Source: an uncultured Brachyspira sp. (GTDB taxonomy: Bacteria > Spirochaetota > Brachyspiria > Brachyspirales > Brachyspiraceae). Taken from it: 13,433 nt of DNA. How positions within the stretch are numbered: the first letter of the stretch is position 1; each line of letters opens with the position of its first letter. The stretch is taken from assembly GCF_949287625.1 (NCBI RefSeq), contig NZ_CASEGO010000087.1, positions 1 to 13,433 on the forward strand. Direction: 5' to 3'. Below the pieces are notes generated by a model. It worked only from the letters and a program-made list of their open reading frames with translations. It did no database searches and was not told where the DNA came from. Shown here piece by piece: positions 1 through 5,744 of this stretch. The position numbers and the translations under genes were made by a program.

Positions 1-15
1 TAATTGCGTTTTTTG

Positions 16-42
16 CAACTTTTTTGTGCGGCAAAAAAGTTG
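16..42. repeat. Perfect 10-bp hairpin, short form of the GC-rich intergenic element
   Basis: CAACTTTTTT (16-25) and AAAAAAGTTG (33-42) form a perfect 10-bp inverted repeat around the 7-base loop GTGCGGC. Read on the minus strand, TTATCAACTTTTTTGCCG-CAC-AAAAAAGTTG lines up with the start of the GC-rich island near 3906-3952 (TTATTCAACTTTTTCCCG ... CACAGAAAGTTG), which carries about 20 extra bases in the loop. It is therefore probably a short copy of the same repeat family. Because it is palindromic, its orientation is uncertain. A terminator for a gene left of the window is an alternative. Confidence 0.6.
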
Positions 43-66
43 ATAATTCTATATAATGTACATCAG

Positions 67-97
67 TTGACAAAATGAAATCGTTCCAGTATATACT
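67..97 (+). promoter_or_regulatory. Promoter-like element, family B copy 1
   Basis: TTGACA (67-72), a 17-base spacer and TATATACT (90-97) give a near-consensus sigma70-type promoter; TATACT at 92-97 is an alternative -10. The -10 lies inside the perfect palindrome CAGTATATACTG (87-98). ACATCAGT (60-67) and ACTGATGT (95-102) form a further inverted repeat that frames the promoter. It would fire rightward from about 104 into the 3' end of the minus-strand flavodoxin gene, with no plus-strand gene ahead. The same core recurs at 3846, 4053 and 7354. Confidence 0.55.
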
Positions 98-170
98 GAT
101 GTTATTAATATTATAATGAATAATCTTGCTAAAGCAGGTTAGGATATTATAATATTAATTAATAAATAAT

Positions 171-208
171 TAAGAGGCATTAACTTTTTTATAAGCTAAT
201 GCCTCTTA
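171..208 (-). terminator. Hairpin downstream of flavodoxin
   Basis: TAAGAGGCATTA (171-182) and TAATGCCTCTTA (197-208) form a perfect 12-bp stem with a 14-base loop, 22 bases past the flavodoxin stop. The minus-strand tail is AT-rich rather than a pure U run, so termination efficiency is uncertain. The same stem could also end a plus-strand transcript from the element at 67-97. Its arm AATGCCT is shared with the hairpin after the PTS gene (4121-4157). Confidence 0.6.
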
Positions 209-230
209 TGTTTTAGGATTTATTTTTTAT

Positions 231-662
231 TTATGCTTTCATCAATGCTTCGCCCAAACTTATACATTCACTTACAGCATTATCATCTGGAGTAAGATTT
301 GCAGTAAGTCCGTCTTTAACTAAAGAAGCACCTGCAGAACTTACATCTTCCTGCCAATTTCTCATCCATTCTCCATCGCCCCAATCATAAGAGCCGAATA
401 AAGCAACTTTTTTGCCTGATAAACTTCCTCTTACAGAATCATAAAAAGGCTGAAATTCTGACTCTTCTAAAACTTCAGACCCCATTGCTGGGCAGCCTAA
501 TGCTATTTTTGAATAGTTGTTTATATTTGCCGCATCGAAACTTGATACACTAAAAATATCAGCTTCTCCTCCGGTATTTTCTATGCCTTTTTTTACATTC
601 TGAGCCATTAACTCAGTATTACCTGTGCCGCTCCAATATATTATTGCTATTTTATCACTCAT
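231..662 (-). CDS. Short-chain flavodoxin
   Basis: Product of 143 residues, a normal length for a short-chain flavodoxin: a soluble cytoplasmic electron carrier with one non-covalent FMN. The N-terminal beta strand IAIIYW runs into the FMN-phosphate loop SGTGNTE (residues 11-17). The second FMN loop is around GCPAMGSE (56-63), with Met where many family members have Trp. The third is FGSYDWGDGEW (89-99), with Tyr92 and Trp94 placed to stack on the flavin. A strong ribosome site, AAGGAGG, lies 7 bases before the ATG. The DUF3793 gene is 168 bases upstream on the same strand; an inverted-repeat structure in that gap may separate or attenuate the two. Flavodoxins often replace ferredoxin under iron limitation, but nothing here shows the physiological partner. 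Family call is firm; role is inference. Confidence 0.93.
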   Translation of the reverse strand: MSDKIAIIYWSGTGNTELMAQNVKKGIENTGGEADIFSVSSFDAANINNYSKIALGCPAMGSEVLEESEFQPFYDSVRGSLSGKKVALFGSYDWGDGEWMRNWQEDVSSAGASLVKDGLTANLTPDDNAVSECISLGEALMKA

Positions 663-718
663 ATTATTACCTCCTTATGTAATAAATAATAATTTATAAA
701 TATTAGAAAGCCAAATAT

Positions 719-775
719 AAAAATTGTGAGCATATAGCAAATTCATTTGCTATACATTTTTAGCGGACAATTTTT
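719..775. other. Nested inverted repeats between DUF3793 and flavodoxin
   Basis: Inner arms TATAGCAAAT (733-742) and ATTTGCTATA (745-754) are a perfect 10-bp inverted repeat around two bases. Outer arms AAAAATTGT (719-727) and ACAATTTTT (767-775) are a 9-bp inverted repeat around them. The outer arms put a T run after the structure on either strand, so it may be a bidirectional terminator or attenuator. The short central spacer of the inner pair would suit a DNA operator instead. It lies upstream of flavodoxin and downstream of DUF3793 on the minus strand. A second, weaker repeat (AATAATAAG at 782-790, CTTATTATT at 824-832) touches the DUF3793 stop. Confidence 0.5.
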
Positions 776-830
776 ATTAGCAATAATAAGAAAAATAATA
801 ATTTTTTGTTTTAATATTTTTATCTTATTA

Positions 831-1397
831 TTATGAAGAATGATGTTTGTAATCGTCCATTATCTCCAAAATGCCCTTTCCTCTTAAAAATGTATTCACA
901 TAAAAATTTCTGCATCTATTATAATTATCAAAAATTTCAATAGCTTCTTTTTTATTATGATACACTTTCCAATATCCAGTATATAAGCTATTTTTTCCAT
1001 AGTTATTTATAAAGCCGTCTATATCTATAAGAGGGTAGCCTAAAAATATACCTATTTCATGAGGAAATATTTTATAATACTGCATTCTCCTTTTCAAAAC
1101 CTCTATGCTTTCATATATATTTTTTGACTTATATCCGTAATTTTTCAAAAACTTAAAAACATTATCATCTGATAAATAATTTTCTAGCTCTTTTTTATTA
1201 TAAACATAAACTACAGCTTTATTATTATAATATTTTATTATAGTTATATTTATGCCTCTTTTGTTTAGAATATTGTTGTATAAAGAAACTTTTTTATTAA
1301 GTTCTTCTTTATCTTTATATTCATAAGTAAATATATTAGCTATTTTTATACCTGATAAAGCAGGTGCACAATGGTCAATAATTAATTTATCAAACAT
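831..1397 (-). CDS. DUF3793 family protein
   Basis: Product of 188 residues with the landmarks I associate with DUF3793 (mainly Clostridia and some spirochaetes): HCAPALSGIK at 9-18, FPHEIGIFLGYP at 111-122, GYWKVY at 141-146 and CRNFY at 162-166, followed by a Gly-rich LRGKGI end. The conserved His9-Cys10 and Cys162 could bind a metal or cofactor, but the function is unknown and I do not assign one. No signal peptide or membrane span is visible, so it is probably cytoplasmic. AGGAG precedes the ATG by about 6 bases. The promoter has a tight TTGACA-N17-TAGAAT arrangement overlapped by two palindromic operators. From memory, DUF3793 genes often sit beside flavodoxin genes in clostridia, as here, which suggests a shared redox or metal-related job. 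Confidence 0.8.
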   Translation of the reverse strand: MFDKLIIDHCAPALSGIKIANIFTYEYKDKEELNKKVSLYNNILNKRGINITIIKYYNNKAVVYVYNKKELENYLSDDNVFKFLKNYGYKSKNIYESIEVLKRRMQYYKIFPHEIGIFLGYPLIDIDGFINNYGKNSLYTGYWKVYHNKKEAIEIFDNYNRCRNFYVNTFLRGKGILEIMDDYKHHSS

Positions 1398-1410
1398 TCA
1401 ATCTCCTATT

Positions 1411-1470
1411 GTTAGAGTATTCTAACATATAGATTAAAAATTGTCAATAGTTTTGTTAGTATATTCTAAC
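1411..1470. promoter_or_regulatory. Pair of palindromic operators at the DUF3793 promoter
   Basis: GTTAGAGTATTCTAAC (1411-1426) and GTTAGTATATTCTAAC (1455-1470) are two 16-base palindromes matching at 14 of 16 positions, with centres 44 bases apart (about four helical turns). The first covers the -10 box and start site; the second sits just upstream of the -35. This is a classic repressor layout with two dimers on one face of the DNA. The TTAG...CTAA half-sites recall DtxR/IdeR-type metal boxes or some MarR-family operators, but the regulator is not encoded here and I do not name it. Confidence 0.7.
1419..1447 (-). promoter_or_regulatory. Promoter of DUF3793 (and possibly flavodoxin)
   Basis: On the minus strand, TTGACA (complement of 1442-1447), a 17-base spacer and TAGAAT (complement of 1419-1424) form a strong sigma70-type promoter. 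Transcription would start near 1412, giving a leader of about 15 bases that is nearly all ribosome-binding site. The -10 box is embedded in the first of two palindromes. Confidence 0.75.
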
Positions 1471-1517
1471 ATTTTTTATAAAATTTTAAATAAAATTAAA
1501 TCATGCATTTAAAATAT

Positions 1518-1545
1518 TTGCTTTTTTTTAAATTTTTATTATAAT
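1518..1545 (+). promoter_or_regulatory. Candidate htpG promoter
   Basis: TTGCTT (1518-1523), a 16-base spacer and a perfect TATAAT (1540-1545) give a candidate sigma70 promoter with a leader of about 130 bases. I see no CIRCE element (TTAGCACTC inverted repeat) between 1471 and 1680. The leader is very AT-rich, so other -10-like sites cannot be excluded. Confidence 0.4.
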
Positions 1546-1680
1546 TGTAAAATATTCATAAACTTTTTACTTTTTTTGTTTTTAACTTTTATATATTTAG
1601 ACTTTATATATTCACTTTAATACTTTTATATTTAATCTTTAACCTATAAAGAATTTTTTATAAATGAAGGAGTTTATATT

Positions 1681-3597
1681 ATGGCAGAAAAACAAATACT
1701 AAATTTTGAAGCCGAAACTAAACAAATATTAAATTTAATGGTGCATTCTATATACACTCATAAAGAAATATTTTTAAGAGAGCTTATCTCAAATGCAAGC
1801 GATGCATTGGACAAAGCAAGATTTGAATCTATAACAAACGGCGATAAATACCCAGACATAGATAATTTAAGAATAAAAATAGATACAGATGAGCAAAACA
1901 GAACTCTAATCATTCAGGATAACGGTATCGGTATGACTAGAGAAGATGTTATTAATAATATAGGTTCTATTGCAAGAAGCGGTACTAAAGCATTTTTGGA
2001 AAGAATACAAAAAGATAAAGAAGCATCAAAAGAAAGCGGAATAGATTTGATAGGGCAGTTCGGAGTTGGTTTTTATTCTGCTTTTATGGTTGCTGATAAT
2101 ATTGTAATAGAGACAAAGCATGCAGACAGTGAAAAAGGCGTACGCTGGGAAAGTAATGGGGACGGATCTTACTCTGTAGAAGATATTGATAAACAAGACA
2201 GAGGAACTAAAATTATATTAAAACTAAAAGGAAAAGATGAAAAATTAGAAGAAGAAGGCTTTATTGATGATGATTACTGCAATAAATATACATTAGAGCG
2301 TTTAATACATAAATATTCTAATTATGTTCATTATCCTATAGTTATGGATATGCCTATACCTAAAAAGGACGAAAAAGAAGTTCAGCAGTATGAAGAGAAA
2401 ACTATTAACTCTATGATAAGCATATGGCAGAAATCAAAAAGCGATGTTAAGCCAGAAGAATATAATGAGTTTTATAAAGAGCATTTTCATGATTATACTG
2501 ATCCTTTTGAAGTTATACATACTAAAGCTGAAGGCACTATAGAGTATACTGCACTTTTATTTATACCTTCAAAAGCTCCTTTCAATTTCCTTCACCCAGA
2601 TTTTGAAAGAGGACTTGAACTTTATTCAAGAAATGTATTTATAATGAGCAAATGCAAAGACTTACTTCCAGAGTATTTAAAATTTGTAAGAGGATTAGTT
2701 GATTCTCCAGACTTCTCACTTAACATTTCAAGAGAGATTTTACAGCACAGCACCCAATTAAAAAGAATAGCTTCTAATGTTGAAAAGAAAGTTCTTGATA
2801 CTTTGGAAAATATGCTTAAAAATGACAGAAAAAAATATGAGAAGTTTTTTAAAGAGTTCGGCGAATCTATAAAAATTGGCATATATTCTGATTTCAGCAA
2901 AAAAGATAAACTTGCAAATCTTTTATTATTCCAATCTTCAAACACAGCTGATGATGAATATACTACATTAGCAGAATATAAATCAAGAATGAAAGAAGGG
3001 CAGGAGTTTATATATTATGCTGCTGCTAAAGATAAATCTGCTATAGAAAAACTTCCTCATATGGAAGGAATGAAAGAAAAAGGCTATGAAGTGCTATACT
3101 TTACTGACAGAGTAGATGAGTTTATGGTTAGTATGATGAGAGAGTTTGACGGTACTAAACTTCATTCTATACTTCAGGCTGATAATTCTGAAAATAAAGA
3201 TGAAAATAAAGACAGTGCCAACAAAGAAGTTCTTAATGCTATAAAAGATGTATTAGGTGCTGATAAAGTTGCTGAAGTAAGAGAGACTGACAGACTCAAA
3301 GAGAGTGTTGTTTGTTTGTCAAATAAAGAGGATTCTATCAGCTTTAATATGGCTAAAGTTTTGGCTGAAACAGGAAATAATATGTTTGGTATGAGGCCTG
3401 AAAGAGTATTAGAAATTAATACTTCTCATGATGTTTTCAAAGCTATAGAAAAAGAATACAATGAAAATAAAGTTTCTGATATTTTCAAAGAATACAGCGA
3501 GCTTTTATATGATGAAGCCTGCATACTTGAAGGACTTCCTCTTGAGGATCCAAAACTATTTGCAAGCAGAATGAGTAAATTAATGCTTAAATTATAA
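1681..3597 (+). CDS. htpG: Molecular chaperone HtpG (bacterial Hsp90)
   Basis: Product of 638 residues, within the usual 610-640 range. HtpG is a cytoplasmic ATP-dependent homodimeric chaperone that remodels partly folded client proteins, often with DnaK. The N-terminal GHKL ATPase is complete: FLRELISNASDALDKAR at 31-47 holds catalytic Glu34 and Mg-binding Asn38, DNGIGM is at 80-85, and the lid-side GQFGVGFYSAF is at 125-135. The middle domain follows, with FNFLHPDFERGLELYSRNVFI and the SLNISREILQ region that supplies the ATP-contacting Arg. The C-terminal dimerisation domain ends at MSKLMLKL. GAAGGAG lies 8 bases before the ATG. It is monocistronic: a terminator follows, and the gene before it is divergent. 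Regulation is not evident; heat induction is usual for the family. Confidence 0.98.
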   Translation: MAEKQILNFEAETKQILNLMVHSIYTHKEIFLRELISNASDALDKARFESITNGDKYPDIDNLRIKIDTDEQNRTLIIQDNGIGMTREDVINNIGSIARSGTKAFLERIQKDKEASKESGIDLIGQFGVGFYSAFMVADNIVIETKHADSEKGVRWESNGDGSYSVEDIDKQDRGTKIILKLKGKDEKLEEEGFIDDDYCNKYTLERLIHKYSNYVHYPIVMDMPIPKKDEKEVQQYEEKTINSMISIWQKSKSDVKPEEYNEFYKEHFHDYTDPFEVIHTKAEGTIEYTALLFIPSKAPFNFLHPDFERGLELYSRNVFIMSKCKDLLPEYLKFVRGLVDSPDFSLNISREILQHSTQLKRIASNVEKKVLDTLENMLKNDRKKYEKFFKEFGESIKIGIYSDFSKKDKLANLLLFQSSNTADDEYTTLAEYKSRMKEGQEFIYYAAAKDKSAIEKLPHMEGMKEKGYEVLYFTDRVDEFMVSMMREFDGTKLHSILQADNSENKDENKDSANKEVLNAIKDVLGADKVAEVRETDRLKESVVCLSNKEDSISFNMAKVLAETGNNMFGMRPERVLEINTSHDVFKAIEKEYNENKVSDIFKEYSELLYDEACILEGLPLEDPKLFASRMSKLMLKL

Positions 3598-3656
3598 AAA
3601 ATGTTTAATTAAAATTGGTAACTGATTAGAAATAATTAGTTTATCAAAACAGTAAT

Positions 3657-3690
3657 AAAAGGCTTGGGTTTTAATACTTGAGCCTTTTTT
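3657..3690 (+). terminator. Intrinsic terminator of htpG
   Basis: A 12-bp stem (3657-3668 with 3677-3688, three G-U pairs), an 8-base loop and the run TTTTTT at 3685-3690, about 60 bases after the htpG stop. This is a textbook rho-independent terminator. Confidence 0.85.
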
Positions 3691-3764
3691 ATTTATTATA
3701 ATTATTTTAAGTTCATACCTATATTCGTAACAGAAATTTTCTCTATATTTAAAACTTGAATTAT

Positions 3765-3800
3765 AAAAGCTATAGATTTCAATTACCATAGCTCTAAAAC
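3765..3800 (-). other. Hairpin resembling a single type II CRISPR repeat
   Basis: Read on the minus strand from 3800, the first 14 bases GTTTTAGAGCTATG equal the start of the type II-A CRISPR repeats of Streptococcus pyogenes and Listeria as I remember them. The following bases keep a loose likeness to the Listeria repeat but do not end in AAAAC. There is no second copy and no cas gene in the window. The same bases fold on the minus strand into an 8-bp stem (AGCTATGG with CTATAGCT, one G-U pair) followed by TTTT, so a minus-strand terminator downstream of the PTS gene is an equally good or better reading. Confidence 0.3.
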
Positions 3801-3845
3801 ATATTTTATTAATAAAATAGTAATTATATTTGAAAAAATAAAAAA

Positions 3846-3876
3846 TTGACAAATTATAATTGTTTAGGTATATACT
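3846..3876 (+). promoter_or_regulatory. Promoter-like element, family A copy 1
   Basis: TTGACA (3846-3851), 17 bases and TATATACT (3869-3876) form a near-consensus promoter. The stretch from ACAAATT through GTTTAGGTATATACT is nearly identical to 7358-7384 (one change, A/G, in the spacer). ATTGACAAAT (3845-3854) is repeated inverted at 3890-3899, so the promoter lies between 10-bp inverted arms. A transcript from about 3883 would run through the GC-rich island. Confidence 0.6.
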
Positions 3877-4048
3877 GAAAATTTTTAAGATTTGTCAATC
3901 TTTTTATTCAACTTTTTCCCGCCTTCGCTTACCTACGGCACACAGAAAGTTGCTGCCAACACTACAGGTGGACTTCGTCGGCACGCAGAGCGGGCACGAC
4001 TGTGTACTTTGTAGGGCTAGTCCCCACAAATCTAAATTTTAAAAATTT
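3877..4048 (+). repeat. GC-rich structured intergenic element, possible small RNA
   Basis: Bases 3918-4027 have 65 G or C in 110 by hand count (59%), against roughly a quarter in the surrounding DNA. The flanks pair: AGATTTGT (3888-3895) with ACAAATCT (4026-4033), and AAATTTTT (3879-3886) with AAAAATTT (4041-4048). Inside are CAACTTTTT (3909-3917) with AGAAAGTTG (3944-3952, one G-U pair), CCCGC (3918-3922) with GCGGG (3990-3994) and TGCC (3954-3957) with GGCA (3980-3983). A promoter-like element precedes it and another follows. A 60-codon open frame crosses it from a TTG but has no ribosome site, so I read it as a structured RNA or a short mobile repeat. I recall similar GC-rich blocks in Brachyspira intergenic DNA but cannot verify this. 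Confidence 0.55.
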
Positions 4049-4052
4049 ATTT

Positions 4053-4081
4053 TTGACTATAGATAGTTGTCAGTATATACT
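4053..4081 (+). promoter_or_regulatory. Promoter-like element, family B copy 2
   Basis: TTGACT (4053-4058), 17 bases and TATACT (4076-4081), within CAGTATATACT. What follows resembles the copy at 67-97: ACTTATGTAATT against ACTGATGTTATT, then TAATTCTTAGTAAAGCTG against TAATCTTGCTAAAGCAG, then a hairpin with an AATGCCT arm and the stop of a minus-strand gene. It points rightward into the 3' end of the PTS gene. Confidence 0.5.
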
Positions 4082-4120
4082 TATGTAATTATCTATAATT
4101 CTTAGTAAAGCTGCAAAATT

Positions 4121-4157
4121 AAAGCATTGTCAATGATTTAATCACTAACAATGCCTT
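4121..4157 (-). terminator. Hairpin downstream of the PTS EIIC gene
   Basis: GCATTGT (4124-4130) pairs with ACAATGC (4148-4154), extended past one mismatch by AA/TT; the loop is 17 bases. It ends 21 bases from the PTS stop, and on the minus strand it is followed by TAATTTT. It is weaker than the htpG terminator. Its position and AATGCCT arm match the hairpin at 171-208. Confidence 0.5.
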
Positions 4158-4178
4158 GTAAAAATTATAAATTATATA

Positions 4179-5516
4179 TTAATTATTAGCACTTTCTTCT
4201 TTCTCTAATTCTTTTACATACATATTCAAAAAAGGCTTATAAATAAAATAGTCCAATATAATCAATCCTATTATCAATACTGGGGCTAAGAAGTGTAAAT
4301 TAGTTGATATAAAAGAACCTAATACAGAAGGAGTAGTCCAAGGTACTAATCCTACTATTCTGCTTATTATATTTAATTTCAAAAATGTATAAGATATAAC
4401 CGCATTTATAATTGGTGTTATAATGAATGGTATAACAAAAATAGGATTCATAACAATAGGAGTACCAAACATGATAGGTTCATTGATATTAAAGAAACCG
4501 GGTACTATAGAGAGTTTACCTACATATTTTAAATGTTCGCTTTTAGTCATAATCATAGCTATACATAATCCCAAAGTTGCACCTGAACCGCCTATATATA
4601 CAAAACTGTTTAAAAACTCACCTGCAAATACTTTTGGTATTTGTTCGCCTGCTGCAAGAGCTGCTTGGTTTAAGGCCAAATTAGTTAAGACTATAGGGTT
4701 TATTATAGCATTAACAACGTTAGCACCATGTATACCGCAGAACCATAATATATGCACCAATAATAATATAATAATTATAGATACTAAACCGTCAGACATA
4801 CTTAATAATGGCTGTAATATTTTCATTATTAAATCTGGGATCATAATCTGCATGCTGTTTTGTATTATCCAGTTTATAGTTTGGAATAAGAAAGATATAA
4901 CTGCTACTGGAATTAAAATTTCAAAAGATTTTGATATTGCAGGAGGAACAGAATCAGGAAGCTGAATCATAATTTTTTTGTTTACTAAGAATCTTGATAT
5001 TTCTACTGCCAATATAGAAGCAATAATAGCAACAAAAAGACCTTTAGCATCCATATATCTTGCATCTAATACCGCTACATTAGTTTCTTCAGCAACATAT
5101 AATAATTGAGAAGCTGCCCCTATTACAGTTACAGCTAAAGATTTTGCTGATAATAGTAAAAAAGAATACATAGATAAAAATCCGTTTGTAAGTTTATCTA
5201 TATTGTAATATCCAGCTAATGAATAGCCTATCCCAAATGATATAAATAAGGACATTACTCCCATACTCACATTAAATATTTGTATATAATGTCCAGAAAA
5301 TGCATTTACAAAGTTTTCATAAGGTTTAAAATACATAAAGTTAGTAGGATCATTTAAAGGTAAATTAAATAATAAAAGTACAAATGAACCTATAATGATA
5401 AATGGTGTTGCAAATACAAAACCATCTTTAATACAGTTAAGATATCTGTTTCCTGCTACTTTAGCCATGATAGGGAGAAATTTGCTTTCCATAAAAGCAT
5501 TAAATTTTTCTTTCAT
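4179..5516 (-). CDS. PTS EIIC permease, lactose/cellobiose family
   Basis: Product of 445 residues, a typical EIIC length for the Lac family (CelB/ChbC-like). It is an inner-membrane channel that moves a beta-glucoside or chitobiose-type sugar while EIIB phosphorylates it. About ten hydrophobic segments are visible (for example 33-52, 83-101, 160-175, 200-218, 243-262, 355-377, 410-425). The family signatures are intact: WFCGIHGANVVNAIINP (258-274) with His263, and PGFFNINEPIMFGTPIVMNP (339-358) with the sugar-binding Glu346. No EIIA or EIIB domain is fused or adjacent, so those must come from elsewhere. AAGGAG precedes the ATG by about 9 bases. The divergent neighbour is a 6-phospho-beta-glucosidase, which makes a beta-glucoside such as cellobiose the likely substrate (inference). 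Confidence 0.95.
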   Translation of the reverse strand: MKEKFNAFMESKFLPIMAKVAGNRYLNCIKDGFVFATPFIIIGSFVLLLFNLPLNDPTNFMYFKPYENFVNAFSGHYIQIFNVSMGVMSLFISFGIGYSLAGYYNIDKLTNGFLSMYSFLLLSAKSLAVTVIGAASQLLYVAEETNVAVLDARYMDAKGLFVAIIASILAVEISRFLVNKKIMIQLPDSVPPAISKSFEILIPVAVISFLFQTINWIIQNSMQIMIPDLIMKILQPLLSMSDGLVSIIIILLLVHILWFCGIHGANVVNAIINPIVLTNLALNQAALAAGEQIPKVFAGEFLNSFVYIGGSGATLGLCIAMIMTKSEHLKYVGKLSIVPGFFNINEPIMFGTPIVMNPIFVIPFIITPIINAVISYTFLKLNIISRIVGLVPWTTPSVLGSFISTNLHFLAPVLIIGLIILDYFIYKPFLNMYVKELEKEESANN

Positions 5517-5591
5517 TTTAGAGTCTCCTTAATTTTTTATCTATCTATTTATACTATTTATATCTATATTATTGTTATTTAAATATCTGTT

Positions 5592-5606
5592 TATGATAAT
5601 ATCATA
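5592..5606. promoter_or_regulatory. Palindrome in the PTS/glucosidase divergent promoter region
   Basis: TATGATA, one central base, TATCATA: a perfect 7-1-7 inverted repeat overlapping the candidate PTS -10. The same arms recur at 10877-10892 before the HD-GYP-like gene. It is a plausible operator for a dimeric regulator; the AT bias of the region makes chance a real alternative. Confidence 0.45.
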
Positions 5607-5625
5607 GCACAGTATAAAACTCCAA
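5596..5625 (-). promoter_or_regulatory. Candidate promoter of the PTS EIIC gene
   Basis: On the minus strand, TTGGAG (complement of 5620-5625), an 18-base spacer and TATTAT (complement of 5596-5601). The -10 lies inside the palindrome at 5592-5606. The leader would be about 70 bases. Match to consensus is moderate. Confidence 0.35.
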
Positions 5626-5658
5626 TTAAATAATTTCCGTATTAATGTACTAATTTTG

Positions 5659-5687
5659 TTGTTTGAGTTTATAGTTATTTATATTAT
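5659..5687 (+). promoter_or_regulatory. Candidate promoter of the 6-phospho-beta-glucosidase gene
   Basis: TTGTTT (5659-5664), 17 bases and TATTAT (5682-5687), giving a start near 5694 and a leader of about 50 bases. The -35 match is weak. Confidence 0.4.
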
Positions 5688-5744
5688 TATTTTGGTATCT
5701 ATATTACTGTTATTATGAAATTTATTTTTAATAGGAGTTTATTT

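Noticed and set aside
1471..1680. Possible CIRCE heat-shock operator before htpG
   Set aside because: I searched by eye for TTAGCACTC...GAGTGCTAA and found neither arm.
3592..3852. An 86-codon minus-strand open frame between htpG and the island
   Set aside because: It runs through the htpG terminator and the repeat-like hairpin, has low-complexity composition and no ribosome site.
4014..4024. GGCTAGTCC in the island equals the nexus core of the S. pyogenes tracrRNA, near the CRISPR-like hairpin
   Set aside because: It is on the opposite strand to the repeat-like sequence, no anti-repeat precedes it, the downstream tracrRNA hairpins are absent and there is no cas9. A 9-base match is weak evidence.
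3860..4042. A 60-codon plus-strand open frame crossing the GC-rich island
   Set aside because: It starts with TTG inside the promoter-like element and has no ribosome site. The frame is open mainly because the island lacks stop triplets; paired flanks suggest RNA or repeat rather than protein.
4423..4965. A 180-codon plus-strand open frame opposite the PTS gene
   Set aside because: It is a shadow of the EIIC gene, whose signatures on the minus strand are unambiguous.
5715..5744. Upstream ATG for the 6-phospho-beta-glucosidase
   Set aside because: The ribosome site AGGAG lies after it and 7 bases before the ATG at 5745, and the shorter protein has the usual GH1 N-terminus.
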